DNA of 64,000 nt from Streptomyces sp. WM6386 (GTDB lineage: Bacteria > Actinomycetota > Actinomycetes > Streptomycetales > Streptomycetaceae). Shown here piece after piece: positions 25,187 through 32,972 of this stretch (position 1 is its first letter; the number at the start of each line of letters is the position of its first letter). The stretch spans positions 1 through 64,000 of the forward strand of contig NZ_JXTE01000040.1 in the NCBI RefSeq assembly GCF_000972385.1, given 5' to 3'. A program made the position numbers and the translations under genes. A model generated the notes under the pieces. That model was not told the DNA's origin and searched no databases. It worked only from the letters and a program-made list of their open reading frames with translations.

Positions 25187-25483
25187 TTAGTCCAGCTCAA
25201 GCACACGCGCGTGCAGCACCTGGCGCTGCTGGAGCGCCGCCCGCACCGCGCGGTGGAGGCCGTCCTCGAGATACAGGTCCCCCTGCCACTTCACGACGTG
25301 CGCGAAGAGGTCGCCGTAGAAGGTGGAGTCCTCGGCGAGCAGGGTTTCCAGGTCGAGCTGGCCCTTGGTCGTCACCAGCTGATCGAGGCGGACCGGGCGC
25401 GGCGCGACGTCCGCCCACTGCCGGGTGCTTTCCCGGCCATGGTCGGGGTACGGCCGGCCGTTTCCGATGCGCTTGAAGATCAC
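25187..25483 (-). CDS. Small conserved protein with ParB/sulfiredoxin-like core
   Basis: This is a 98-residue protein. The first part (MIFKRIGNGRPYPDHG...WADVAPRPVRLDQLVTTK) resembles the start of ParB-like domains, in which residues are listed after a strand. The C-terminal part YLEDGLHRAVRAALQQRQVLHARVLELD closely parallels the ParB/Srx motif (DGHHR...A...G...V.V.V.E) with an intact D-G-x-H-R. It might bind or hydrolyse a nucleotide, but activity is unproven; I infer the fold from these motifs only. It is divergent from a HerA-like ATPase gene 100 bp away. Confidence 0.75.
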   Translation of the reverse strand: MIFKRIGNGRPYPDHGRESTRQWADVAPRPVRLDQLVTTKGQLDLETLLAEDSTFYGDLFAHVVKWQGDLYLEDGLHRAVRAALQQRQVLHARVLELD

Positions 25484-25586
25484 ACGGAAAGCCTACCGGT
25501 CAAGACCTTCCGGGCGCAGCCATGGCGACGGAGTGTGATGCTGGAAAGATGCCGTAAAAGGGGGCAAGCCGGGACGGGTGCCTGAG

Positions 25587-27170
25587 ATGAGTGACAGCGA
25601 GACCATGCCGCAGGCCGCCGTTCCCGAGGCCCCGGGGAGTGCGCTGGCCCTTCCGAAGGAGGCCCTGGAGATCGCCTCCGGGTACGCCTTCACCGGGCCC
25701 GCCCTCGATCTCGGCGCCCTCCTGTGGGACGGGGCGTGTCTGCCGGACGCGCAGGTCAGGATCCCGTTGCCGATGCTGAACCGGCACGGTCTCGTGGCGG
25801 GTGCGACGGGCACCGGCAAGACCAAGACGCTCCAGCTGATCGCCGAGCAGCTCTCGGCGCAGGGTGTGCCGGTGTTCCTCGCGGACATCAAGGGCGACGT
25901 GTCCGGGATCTCGGCGCCCGGAGCCCGTAACGACAAGGTGCAGGCCCGCGCCGCGGACGTACATCAGGAGTGGACGGCGACCGGCTTCCCGGCCGAGTTC
26001 TACGCCCTCGGCGGCCTCGGTCACGGGATCCCCGTGCGGGCGACGATCACGGACTTCGGCCCGCTGCTGCTGTCCAAGGTGCTCCAGCTCAACCAGACCC
26101 AGGAGCAGTCGCTCGGCCTGATCTTCCACTACGCCGACACCAAGGGCCTGGAGCTGGTCGACCTCAAGGACCTCAGGGCGGTGGTCACCTTCCTGACCTC
26201 GGACGAGGGCAGGAGCGAGCTGAAGAACATCGGCGGACTGTCCACGGCGACAGCGGGCGTGATCCTGCGCTCCCTCACCGCCTTCGAGGCGCAGGGCATG
26301 GCCGGCTTCTTCGGGGAGCCGGAGTTCGACACGAACGAGCTGCTGCGCACGGCCGAGGACGGGCGCGGCATGGTCTCCGTCCTCGAACTGCCCGCCGTAC
26401 AGGACAAACCGCAGCTGTTCTCGACGTTCCTGATGTGGCTGCTCGCCGACCTCTTCCACGATCTGCCCGAGGTCGGGGACGCCGACAAGCCGAAGCTGGT
26501 CTTCTTCTTCGACGAGGCGCATCTGCTCTTCCACGACGCCTCGAAGGCGTTCCTGGACTCGATCACGCAGACCGTCCGGCTGATTCGCTCGAAAGGGGTC
26601 GGTGTCTTCTTCGTGACGCAGTCGCCGAAGGACGTACCCGCCGATGTGCTGGCCCAGCTCGGCAATCGCGTCCAGCATGCGCTGCGCGCCTTCACGCCGG
26701 ACGACCAGAAGGCGCTGAAGGCGACCGTGAGGACCTTCCCCGACTCCGCGTACGACCTGGAGGAGCTGCTCACCGGCCTCGGCACGGGTGAGGCCGTGGT
26801 GACTGTTCTCAGCGAGAAGGGCGCCCCGACCCCCGTCGCCGCGACCCGGCTGCGGGCCCCCGAGTCCCTGATGGGCCCGATCGAGGCCGGCGCCCTCGAC
26901 GAGGCGGTCAGGTCCTCGCCGCTCCACGGACGTTACGCACAGGCTGTGGACAGAGAGTCGGCGTTCGAGAAGTTGAACGCGTCCCGCGGGGCGAAGGGCC
27001 CGGACGAGATGAAGGCACGGCCCCGGAAAGCCGAGCAGAAAGAACAGCCCTCCGTCGTCGAACAGGTCGTCGGCAGCGGGGTGTTCAAGTCCCTCGCCCG
27101 CTCCCTGGGGACACAGATCGGCCGCGAGATCAGCCGCTCGGTCTTCGGTACGGCACGGCGGAGGCGGTGA
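25587..27170 (+). CDS. HerA-like P-loop ATPase (DUF853 family)
   Basis: This 527-residue FtsK/HerA-superfamily ATPase has Walker A GATGTGKTKTLQLIAEQL (about residues 72-90), Walker B KLVFFFDEAHLLF (about 303-315), a sensor VFFVTQSPKDVPADVL, and arginine-finger-like residues near VRTFPDSAYDLEELLTGL. The C-terminal tail is basic (ARRRR), preceded by EQVVGSGVFKSLARSLGTQIGREISRSVFG, the family's usual end. HerA proteins work in DNA-end processing or motor complexes; the cellular role of this subgroup is not established. A GTG at 25578 could add three residues. It is convergent with a tiny gene across a shared terminator. Confidence 0.9.
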   Translation: MSDSETMPQAAVPEAPGSALALPKEALEIASGYAFTGPALDLGALLWDGACLPDAQVRIPLPMLNRHGLVAGATGTGKTKTLQLIAEQLSAQGVPVFLADIKGDVSGISAPGARNDKVQARAADVHQEWTATGFPAEFYALGGLGHGIPVRATITDFGPLLLSKVLQLNQTQEQSLGLIFHYADTKGLELVDLKDLRAVVTFLTSDEGRSELKNIGGLSTATAGVILRSLTAFEAQGMAGFFGEPEFDTNELLRTAEDGRGMVSVLELPAVQDKPQLFSTFLMWLLADLFHDLPEVGDADKPKLVFFFDEAHLLFHDASKAFLDSITQTVRLIRSKGVGVFFVTQSPKDVPADVLAQLGNRVQHALRAFTPDDQKALKATVRTFPDSAYDLEELLTGLGTGEAVVTVLSEKGAPTPVAATRLRAPESLMGPIEAGALDEAVRSSPLHGRYAQAVDRESAFEKLNASRGAKGPDEMKARPRKAEQKEQPSVVEQVVGSGVFKSLARSLGTQIGREISRSVFGTARRRR

Positions 27171-27194
27171 CCCCGCAAGGTCCCGCCTCCGCCG
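27156..27194. terminator. Bidirectional terminator between convergent genes
   Basis: CGGCGGAGGCGG (27156-27167) pairs perfectly with CCGCCTCCGCCG (27183-27194); an inner GACC/GGTC pair (27169-27172, 27179-27182) extends the stem to 16 bp with one bulge and a 6-nt loop. It overlaps the stop of the HerA-like gene and precedes the end of the 39-residue gene. Confidence 0.8.
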
Positions 27195-27199
27195 CCGTA

Positions 27200-27319
27200 T
27201 CAGCCGCGCTTCGCTTCCTTCACCGGCGGCTGCTTCTCGTGGACCTGCGGCTTGGGCGCGTTGCGGGAAGCCTCCGCGCGCACGAGGGCGCGCAGGACGG
27301 CGTACGGGTCGATGGGCAT
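27200..27319 (-). CDS. Tiny conserved protein, 39 residues
   Basis: ATG 27319 to TGA 27200 encodes 39 residues: MPIDPYAVLRALVRAEASRN, followed by a Lys/Pro/Glu-rich tail ending KEAKRG. AAGGAG lies 7 nt upstream of the ATG. The N-terminal half should form an amphipathic helix. I recall the same small protein next to the secreted proline-rich gene in other streptomycetes. Function is unknown. Confidence 0.75.
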   Translation of the reverse strand: MPIDPYAVLRALVRAEASRNAPKPQVHEKQPPVKEAKRG

Positions 27320-27369
27320 GGTCGTGCTCCTTGCGTCGCTGCGTGACTGACCTCTGGTGCGAGGGCCGG

Positions 27370-27675
27370 TCAGCAGCGCAGGACCACCGAGCGCAGGGTG
27401 TGCAGGGCGTACGGCGGCCGCGGCGGCGCCGGGAGGGGGCGGCCCGCCGGGACGCCGGGCGCCGGGGCGGGCCGGGGTGCGGGGCGCAGGGGTACGACGG
27501 GACGGTGGGCGGCGCGGGCCGGTGGCCGCAGGGCCGTGTCCACGACGTCGTGCTCGGCGGCCTCGCCGGCGACCGGGGCGACGGCAAGGGCGGCGTGCGC
27601 CCCGGCGTGGCCGCCCGGCACGAGCAGCGCGAGCAGCAGGACAAAGGCTCGGAGCCAGGTTCTGGTGCTGCTCAT
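27370..27675 (-). CDS. Secreted Pro/Arg-rich small protein
   Basis: The 101-residue protein has a Sec-type signal peptide (MSSTRTWLRAFVLLLALLVPGGHAGAHA, cleavage about residue 27-28). A Pro/Ala/Arg-rich mature region follows and ends with YALHTLRSVVLRC. The conserved Cys at the very C-terminus and the LHTLR(S/T)VVLRC ending recur in streptomycete homologues as I remember them. No enzymatic motif is present. It lies 50 bp upstream of the 39-residue gene on the same strand. Confidence 0.7.
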   Translation of the reverse strand: MSSTRTWLRAFVLLLALLVPGGHAGAHAALAVAPVAGEAAEHDVVDTALRPPARAAHRPVVPLRPAPRPAPAPGVPAGRPLPAPPRPPYALHTLRSVVLRC

Positions 27676-27744
27676 GGTTGCTGGTCTGCCCCAGGGAGTA
27701 CGAGGTTCATCGCGTCGTCCGTCAGATCCGCTCGCACGGGTTAC

Positions 27745-28401
27745 TCACACCGTGCGCGGCACTTTCCCGGCCTGCCCGCGCATCCGTACCGCCGTGACGA
27801 TCTCGACGATGCCCACGGCGACCAGCCAGATCCCGCCGACCACGGTGAGGACGGCGACCGACTCGAAGGGGGAGTCGATCAGCACGATCCCGGCGAGGAA
27901 CGTGACGATCCCGAGGAAGATCTGCCAGCCGCGGGCGGGCATCGACGGATCGGAGGCGGCGGCCAGAGTCTGGGTGATCCCGCGGATGAGCCAGCCGATG
28001 CCGATCCACAGGGCGAGCAGCAGGAGCGACTGCATGGGGCCGCGGAAGCAGAACAGGCCCAGCAGGATCGACAGGGCGCCGCTGATGAAGGCGAGGACGC
28101 GCAGCCCGGTCGTCTTGTGCGTGCCGAAGGCGGAGACCAGCTGGAAGACGCCGCTGACGACGAGGTAGACGCCGAACAGGATGCCGGTGGCGAGGAGCGT
28201 GGAGCCCGGCCAGACCAGCACCAGGACGCCCAGGACCAGCGAGGCGATGCCGGTGAGCAGGACGACCTGCCAGGCGGCCCTGGACAGCGCGTGCAGGGGG
28301 CCCTCGACGGGCGGCTCGGGCTCATGGGCGCGCTGCTGCGTGTGGACCCTGCGGTCGTCGAACTCCCGGCCCCAGGAGGAGCCGTGCGGTGCCTCGGTCA
28401 T
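27745..28401 (-). CDS. HdeD-family (DUF308) membrane protein
   Basis: The 218-residue protein has six hydrophobic helices after a polar N-terminal stretch of about 40 residues. HdeD family features are WQVVLLTGIASLVLGVLVLVWPGSTLLATGILFGVYLVVSGVFQL and the internal duplication (LAFISGALSILLGLF; FLGIVTFLAGIVLI). In enterobacteria HdeD is linked to acid resistance; in actinobacteria the role is unknown. It is probably monocistronic. Confidence 0.92.
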   Translation of the reverse strand: MTEAPHGSSWGREFDDRRVHTQQRAHEPEPPVEGPLHALSRAAWQVVLLTGIASLVLGVLVLVWPGSTLLATGILFGVYLVVSGVFQLVSAFGTHKTTGLRVLAFISGALSILLGLFCFRGPMQSLLLLALWIGIGWLIRGITQTLAAASDPSMPARGWQIFLGIVTFLAGIVLIDSPFESVAVLTVVGGIWLVAVGIVEIVTAVRMRGQAGKVPRTV

Positions 28402-28456
28402 GGTCCATGCTTGGACCGCGTACGGCCGCCCCGCACGGTGGGCTGGGCCGATCGGC

Positions 28457-29062
28457 CTACTTGCCGGCCGCCTTCGCCGCCTTCGCCGCCGCCTTCATCT
28501 CCTGCTTGTGCGCCCGTACCTTGACCAGCGAGTCCGGGCCGGTGATGTCGGCGACCGACCGGAAGGACCTGGCCTCGCCGTACGCGCCCGCCGCCTCCCG
28601 CCAGCCCTTCGGCTGTACGCCCAGCTGCTTGCCGAGCAGGGCCAGGAAGATCTGGGCCTTCTGCTTGCCGAAGCCGGGCAGGTCCTCCAGCCGGCGGAGC
28701 AGTTCGCCTCCGTCGTCCACGCCCTTCCAGACGAGCTCGGCGTTGCCGTCGTAGTGCTCGACGAGGTACTGGCACAGCTGCTGGATCCGCTTGGCCATGG
28801 AGCCCGGGTAGCGGTGGACCGCAGGCTTGTCCGAGAGCAGGGTCGCGAAGGCGTCCGGGTCCTGCGCGGCGATCTCGTGCGCGTCCAGGTCGTCCAGGCC
28901 GAGCCGGTCCGCGATCGTCCGGGGCCCCTTGAACGCCCACTCCATCGGAACCTGCTGGTCCAGCAGCATCCCGACCAGCGCGGCGAGCGGGGAGCGCCCG
29001 AGGAGCTCGTCGGCCTCGGGGTCCTGGGCGAGGTGAAGGGTGACGTCCATGACGTCGATCAT
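28457..29062 (-). CDS. HhH-GPD-type base excision DNA repair protein
   Basis: The 201-residue protein has a helix-hairpin-helix module LLRRLEDLPGFGKQKAQIFLALLGKQLG (about residues 122-150). It is preceded by the helical DNA-glycosylase fold (LLGRSPLAALVGMLLDQQVPMEWAFKGPRTIADRLG). This subgroup is annotated as HhH-GPD repair protein. The usual catalytic Lys/Asp pair of Nth-type enzymes is not evident, so the activity is uncertain. A basic Lys/Ala-rich tail follows. It sits 13 bp from the siderophore-interacting protein gene, which ends before its start on the same strand. Confidence 0.9.
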   Translation of the reverse strand: MIDVMDVTLHLAQDPEADELLGRSPLAALVGMLLDQQVPMEWAFKGPRTIADRLGLDDLDAHEIAAQDPDAFATLLSDKPAVHRYPGSMAKRIQQLCQYLVEHYDGNAELVWKGVDDGGELLRRLEDLPGFGKQKAQIFLALLGKQLGVQPKGWREAAGAYGEARSFRSVADITGPDSLVKVRAHKQEMKAAAKAAKAAGK

Positions 29063-29075
29063 GCCGCGTACGGGG

Positions 29076-29780
29076 TCAGGCCGCCCGCCAGTACCCCAGC
29101 GCGTGCATCCGCTCCTTGGGGACGCCCAGGTCCTTGCGGACGTACGAGGACAGGGTGCGGGTCGTCTTCGTGTCGCAGGCGATCCAGACGTACGCGTCCG
29201 GGTGGGCCTTGAGCAGGTCGGGGAGGTCCTTCTTCACCTCGTCGACCAGGGATGAAGACGGGCGGACGTCATGGCGGGTCGGGTCCGTGCGGAAGGGGAG
29301 GCCGTCCGTGCCGCCCTCGAACCAGACCGTCGCCGGGGCCGAGTCCAGTGCTTTGAGCAGGGAGTTGATGGCGGGCAGGGACGCCGGGTCGCCGATCGCG
29401 AAGACATGGGTCGGTGACGGGTCGGGGTTCTCGAACGCCGTGCCGTGGACCGTCGCCTCGATGGTGTCGCCGGGCTTCGCGTTCCGGGCCCAGTCGCTCG
29501 CCACGCCCTCGTGGAGGGCGAACTCCAGGCCGAAGGTGCCGGCCGCGGGGTCCGGGTCGACGAGGGTGTAGGCCCGCTGGTGCGGCTTGCCCGCGTCGGA
29601 GAACCACAGCCGGACCCACATCGTGGGGTGGACGCCGGTCGCGGCGAGCATGCCGCCGTCGCTGAGGTGGATGCGCCGGTAGGTCGCGGTGACGTCCTCG
29701 GCGCCGGTGACGGTGAGGACGTAGTCCCTCGCCCGCAGCAGTCTGAGGACCGCGCCCTCCCAGCCGTGCCCCTGCCCCAT
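29076..29780 (-). CDS. Siderophore-interacting protein (FAD-dependent ferric reductase)
   Basis: This 234-residue ViuB/SIP-family protein releases iron from ferric siderophores by reduction. The FAD-binding barrel is near residues 15-110 (YRRIHLSDGG...MWVRLWFSD...RAYTLVDPD, with the R-x-Y-T FAD-binding motif). The SIP NAD(P)H-binding half follows (IGDPASLPAINSLLKAL...TVWFEGGTDGLPF) and ends with YVWIACDTKTTRTLSSYVRKDLG, the family signature. ATG 29780 has GAAGAGG just upstream; a GTG at 29813 is less likely. It is transcribed away from a perfect iron box, so it should be derepressed under iron limitation. Confidence 0.93.
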   Translation of the reverse strand: MGQGHGWEGAVLRLLRARDYVLTVTGAEDVTATYRRIHLSDGGMLAATGVHPTMWVRLWFSDAGKPHQRAYTLVDPDPAAGTFGLEFALHEGVASDWARNAKPGDTIEATVHGTAFENPDPSPTHVFAIGDPASLPAINSLLKALDSAPATVWFEGGTDGLPFRTDPTRHDVRPSSSLVDEVKKDLPDLLKAHPDAYVWIACDTKTTRTLSSYVRKDLGVPKERMHALGYWRAA

Positions 29781-29820
29781 CGCCTCTTCACCCCTCGCGT
29801 ACGATTCCACCACCAGTTAC

Positions 29821-29839
29821 TTAGGTGAGCCTAACCTAA
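29821..29839. promoter_or_regulatory. Iron box (DmdR/IdeR operator)
   Basis: TTAGGTGAGCCTAACCTAA is, on the complementary strand, identical to the 19-bp consensus I know for the Streptomyces DmdR/DtxR-type iron regulator (TTAGGTTAGGCTCACCTAA). It lies between the divergent siderophore-interacting protein and penicillin-acylase genes and can repress both when Fe2+ is available. Confidence 0.93.
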
Positions 29840-29858
29840 AGCACAGGAGAGACCCAGA

Positions 29859-31922
29859 GTGAGCGCCGAGATCTACCGGGATGTCTGGGGTGTCCCGCAT
29901 CTGCGTGCCGACAGCATGCGCGAACTCGCCCGCGCCCAGGGCAACGTCACCGCCCGCGACCGGGCCTGGCAGCTGGAGGTCGAGCGGCACCGGGCCCGCG
30001 GCACCTCGGCGTCCCTCCTCGGCCCCGACGCCCTGCCCTGGGACCGGTTCGCGCGCAGGGCCCGGCTGGAGGACACCGCGAGACGTTGCTTCGAGCATCT
30101 GGAGAGACGGGACCCGGAGACGGCCGACTGGGTACGGGCGTACGTCGACGGGGTCAACGAAGGCCTCGCCGACGCCACCCTGCCCCTGGGTGCCCCCGGC
30201 CGCTGGGAGCCCTGGACCCCCCTCGGCGTCTGGCTCGGTGCCCACATCCTCTTCGCGGGCTTCCCCGCCAAGCTCTGGCGCGAGCAGGCCGTCAAGCACC
30301 TCGGCGAGGAGGCCGTCGGGCTCTTCGCCGTCGACGGTCCCGGCACCTCCGGCAGCAACGGCTGGCTGGTGAGCGGCGAACGGACCGTGACAGGCCAGGC
30401 CGTCATCGCCGGCGACCCGCACCGCTTCATCGAGGATCCGGGCGTCTACCAGCAGATCCACCTCTCCTGCCCGGAGTTCGACGTCGTCGGCCTCGCCGTC
30501 CCCGGCGTCCCCGGCATCGCCCACTTCGGCCACACCGGCACGGTCGCCTGGGCCATCACCAACGCCATGGCCGACTACCAGGACCTGTACGAGGAGCGGC
30601 TGCGGCGGACCGGGGCCGGTGTCGAGGCCCTTGGCCCGGACGGGAGTTGGACGCGCGCCTACCGGCACACCGAGACCGTCGAAGTCGCCGGCGAGGAGTC
30701 CGTCGAGGTCGAGGTCATCGAGACCGAGCGCGGGCCCGTCATCGCCGGCGGCCCGGAGGGGCTCGACGACGGCACGCCGCTCGCCCTCAGCCTCCGCACC
30801 CCGCCTCGCGTCACCGGCGACCTGGGCTTCAGCACCCTGCTTCCCCTGCTGCGCGCCCGCCGGGTCGCCGACGTGGACCGGGCCTTCGACAGCTGGGCCG
30901 AGCCGGTCAACGTCGTACAGGCCGCCGACACCGAGGGCGGGCTGCTGCACCGGGTCGCGGGCCGGGTGCCGGTGCGGTCCGAGGCCAACCGCACCCGTGT
31001 CGTCCCCGCCTGGGAGCTTGGGCACGAGTGGCGGGGCTGGCATGACATGCCCCGCGCCGGACTCACCGAGGACGGCGTCGCCGTCATGGCCAACCAGCGA
31101 GGTCCGGCGCAACCGCTCGGCGTCGAGTTCGCCCCGCCGCACCGCGCGAACCGCATCGCGGCGATGCTCGCGGGCAAGGACAAGTGGTCGGCCGGGGACA
31201 TGCCCGCCCTCCACATGGACACGTATCTGGCCTCCGCCGGGCCCCTGTTGGACCACCTCGCCGCCCTCCGGGATCTGACCCCGCAGGCCGCCGGACTCAC
31301 CGACACCCTGCTGCGCTGGAACCGCCGCATGGACGCGGACAGCGAGGACGCCGCCCTCTACTCCGCGGTGCGCGGCGCCGTCGTGCGCCGACTCGCCGCC
31401 CACCCCGCGTTCGCCGCGCTGACCGCCCCGCCCGCCTACCCCGAGGTCCTCCTCCCCTGGCTCGGCCTGCTGCCGCGCATCGGCTTCGCCCTCGAACACC
31501 TGCTGCGCGCCGAGGAGTTGTACGGCATCGACCGTCCCGCCGAGATCCGCGCGGCCGTCGAGGAGGTGGCCGCCGGGAAGCCGCCCGCGGCCTGGGGCGA
31601 GACCCATCGGCTGTACCCGTGGCGGGCGTTGCCGGACACGTCGTACGAGAAGGACGACGAACCCGGGCTCTCCGGCGACCACGACTGCGTGCTGTGCACC
31701 TCCGCCGTGCCCGGTCTGACCGACCTGGCCGCGCGGGGTCCGGCCGCCCGCTACGTGTGGGATCTGGCCCGGCGCGAGGACAGCCGCTGGGTGGTGCCGT
31801 TCGGTGCCTCGGGCGTGCCCGGCTCGCCCCATCACCGTGATCAACTTCCCCTGTGGCTGGCGGGCGGCCTCGTCCCGGTCGTCACCGACTTCGAACAGCT
31901 CAGCAAGGAGAGCGATGTCTGA
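29859..31922 (+). CDS. Penicillin-acylase-family Ntn hydrolase, iron-regulated (DesG-like)
   Basis: This is a 687-residue penicillin amidase family protein. The usual autoprocessing site GSNGWLVSG appears at about residues 164-172, with the Ser as N-terminal nucleophile of the beta chain. The beta-chain motifs are VIAGDPHRFIEDPGVYQQIHL and the oxyanion Asn region. No signal peptide is seen, so a cytoplasmic role is likely. GTG 29859 follows AGGAGA. Iron-box control and coupling to an AlcB-type acetyltransferase gene match the desG-desH pair linked to acylated desferrioxamines. I infer it makes or trims acyl side chains of a hydroxamate siderophore. The desA-D genes are not in this window. Confidence 0.88.
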   Translation: MSAEIYRDVWGVPHLRADSMRELARAQGNVTARDRAWQLEVERHRARGTSASLLGPDALPWDRFARRARLEDTARRCFEHLERRDPETADWVRAYVDGVNEGLADATLPLGAPGRWEPWTPLGVWLGAHILFAGFPAKLWREQAVKHLGEEAVGLFAVDGPGTSGSNGWLVSGERTVTGQAVIAGDPHRFIEDPGVYQQIHLSCPEFDVVGLAVPGVPGIAHFGHTGTVAWAITNAMADYQDLYEERLRRTGAGVEALGPDGSWTRAYRHTETVEVAGEESVEVEVIETERGPVIAGGPEGLDDGTPLALSLRTPPRVTGDLGFSTLLPLLRARRVADVDRAFDSWAEPVNVVQAADTEGGLLHRVAGRVPVRSEANRTRVVPAWELGHEWRGWHDMPRAGLTEDGVAVMANQRGPAQPLGVEFAPPHRANRIAAMLAGKDKWSAGDMPALHMDTYLASAGPLLDHLAALRDLTPQAAGLTDTLLRWNRRMDADSEDAALYSAVRGAVVRRLAAHPAFAALTAPPAYPEVLLPWLGLLPRIGFALEHLLRAEELYGIDRPAEIRAAVEEVAAGKPPAAWGETHRLYPWRALPDTSYEKDDEPGLSGDHDCVLCTSAVPGLTDLAARGPAARYVWDLARREDSRWVVPFGASGVPGSPHHRDQLPLWLAGGLVPVVTDFEQLSKESDV

Positions 31923-32508
31923 CACCTACGTCCATGAGCAGGAGGTCGACGGCTTCGGCACCGTCCGCGTGCGCACCCTCGACGCGAAGGCCGACGCCGA
32001 GGTGCTGCACGGTTGGGTCAGCGAGGAACGGGCCGTCTTCTGGGGCATGAACGGCCTCACCCAGGACCAAGTGGCCGAGATCTACGCCCATATGGACACC
32101 CTCGACACCCACCACGCCTATCTGCTGGAGAAGGACGGCGAGCCGGTCGGACTGCTCCAGACCTATGAGCCGGAGGCCGACCGGGTCAGCGAGTGCTACC
32201 CCGTCGAGCCCGGTGACATCGGCGTCCATCTGCTGCTCGCGCCGGCCGGAGCGGACGGCGGACGGTCCGGCTGGTCGTCGGCGCTGCTGGGCGCCGTCGC
32301 GTCGTACGTCCTGCTCGGCCTGGGCCGCGAGCGGGTCGTGGTCGATCCCGACGTACGCAACGAGAAGGCGATCGCCCGGTTCCTGCGGCAGGGGTTCGTG
32401 GCCGGGGAGAAGGTCGTGCTGCCGGAGATCGACATCCCGGATGTGCAGCTGCCCGAGAAGCACGCTCAACTGGCCTTCCTGGCCAGGGAGGTAGCCTTCC
32501 CGGCGTGA
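31915..32508 (+). CDS. GNAT acetyltransferase of the IucB/AlcB siderophore type (DesH-like)
   Basis: The 197-residue acyl-CoA transferase has the IucB/RhbD/MbtK layout: LHGWVSEERAVFWGMNGLTQDQVAEIYA, HHAYLLEKDGEPVGLLQTYEPE, and the GNAT acyl-CoA loop region IGVHLLLAPAG. VVVDPDVRNEKAIARFLRQGFVAGEKVVLPE follows near the C-terminus. These enzymes acylate N-hydroxylated amines of siderophores. ATG 31915 overlaps the end of the penicillin-acylase gene by 8 bp and has AAGGAG upstream, so the genes are translationally coupled and under the same iron box. Confidence 0.9.
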   Translation: MSDTYVHEQEVDGFGTVRVRTLDAKADAEVLHGWVSEERAVFWGMNGLTQDQVAEIYAHMDTLDTHHAYLLEKDGEPVGLLQTYEPEADRVSECYPVEPGDIGVHLLLAPAGADGGRSGWSSALLGAVASYVLLGLGRERVVVDPDVRNEKAIARFLRQGFVAGEKVVLPEIDIPDVQLPEKHAQLAFLAREVAFPA

Positions 32509-32972
32509 CCCCGGAAGACCTCGTCGCCCATTACGGACTGGAGCCGATCCCGCGCGAGGGGGGCCTGTTCCGCCGTACCTGGGCGGGCCCCGAGCGCGCG
32601 GACGGCAGACCGGAGGGCTCGGCCATAGTCGCCCTGCTCACCGCCGGCGACTTCTCCGCCCTGCACCGCCTGCCCGGCGACGAGATCTGGCACTTCTACC
32701 TCGGCGACCCCCTGGAACTCCTGCTCCTGTCCCCGGACGGCACGTCGAGTTCTCCGGTGCTGGGCCCCGACGTCCTCGCCGGTCAGCACGTCCAGCTGAC
32801 CGTCCCCGGCGGGACCTGGATGGGGGCGCGCACGCGGGGCGCGTGGACGTTCTTCGGCTGCACGATGGCTCCCGGGTTCACCTACGAGGGCTATGAGCAC
32901 GGCGACTCCGAGGCCCTGATGGCGCAGCATCCCGCGGAGGCCGACCGGATCGCGCGACTGTGTCGGCCATGA
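32505..32972 (+). CDS. Cupin protein, DUF985 family
   Basis: The 155-residue cupin has LGLEPIPREGGLFRRTW-type substrate strands, then the conserved FSALHRLPGDEIWHFYLGDPLELLLL block, in which His and Glu form the DUF985 cupin core. GTWMGARTRGAWTFFGCTMAPGFTYEGYE follows, and it ends with the typical helical tail. Its GTG start overlaps the acetyltransferase stop by 4 bp. Members bind sugars or small molecules; substrate unknown. Co-transcription with the iron-regulated genes is likely. Confidence 0.88.
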   Translation: MTPEDLVAHYGLEPIPREGGLFRRTWAGPERADGRPEGSAIVALLTAGDFSALHRLPGDEIWHFYLGDPLELLLLSPDGTSSSPVLGPDVLAGQHVQLTVPGGTWMGARTRGAWTFFGCTMAPGFTYEGYEHGDSEALMAQHPAEADRIARLCRP

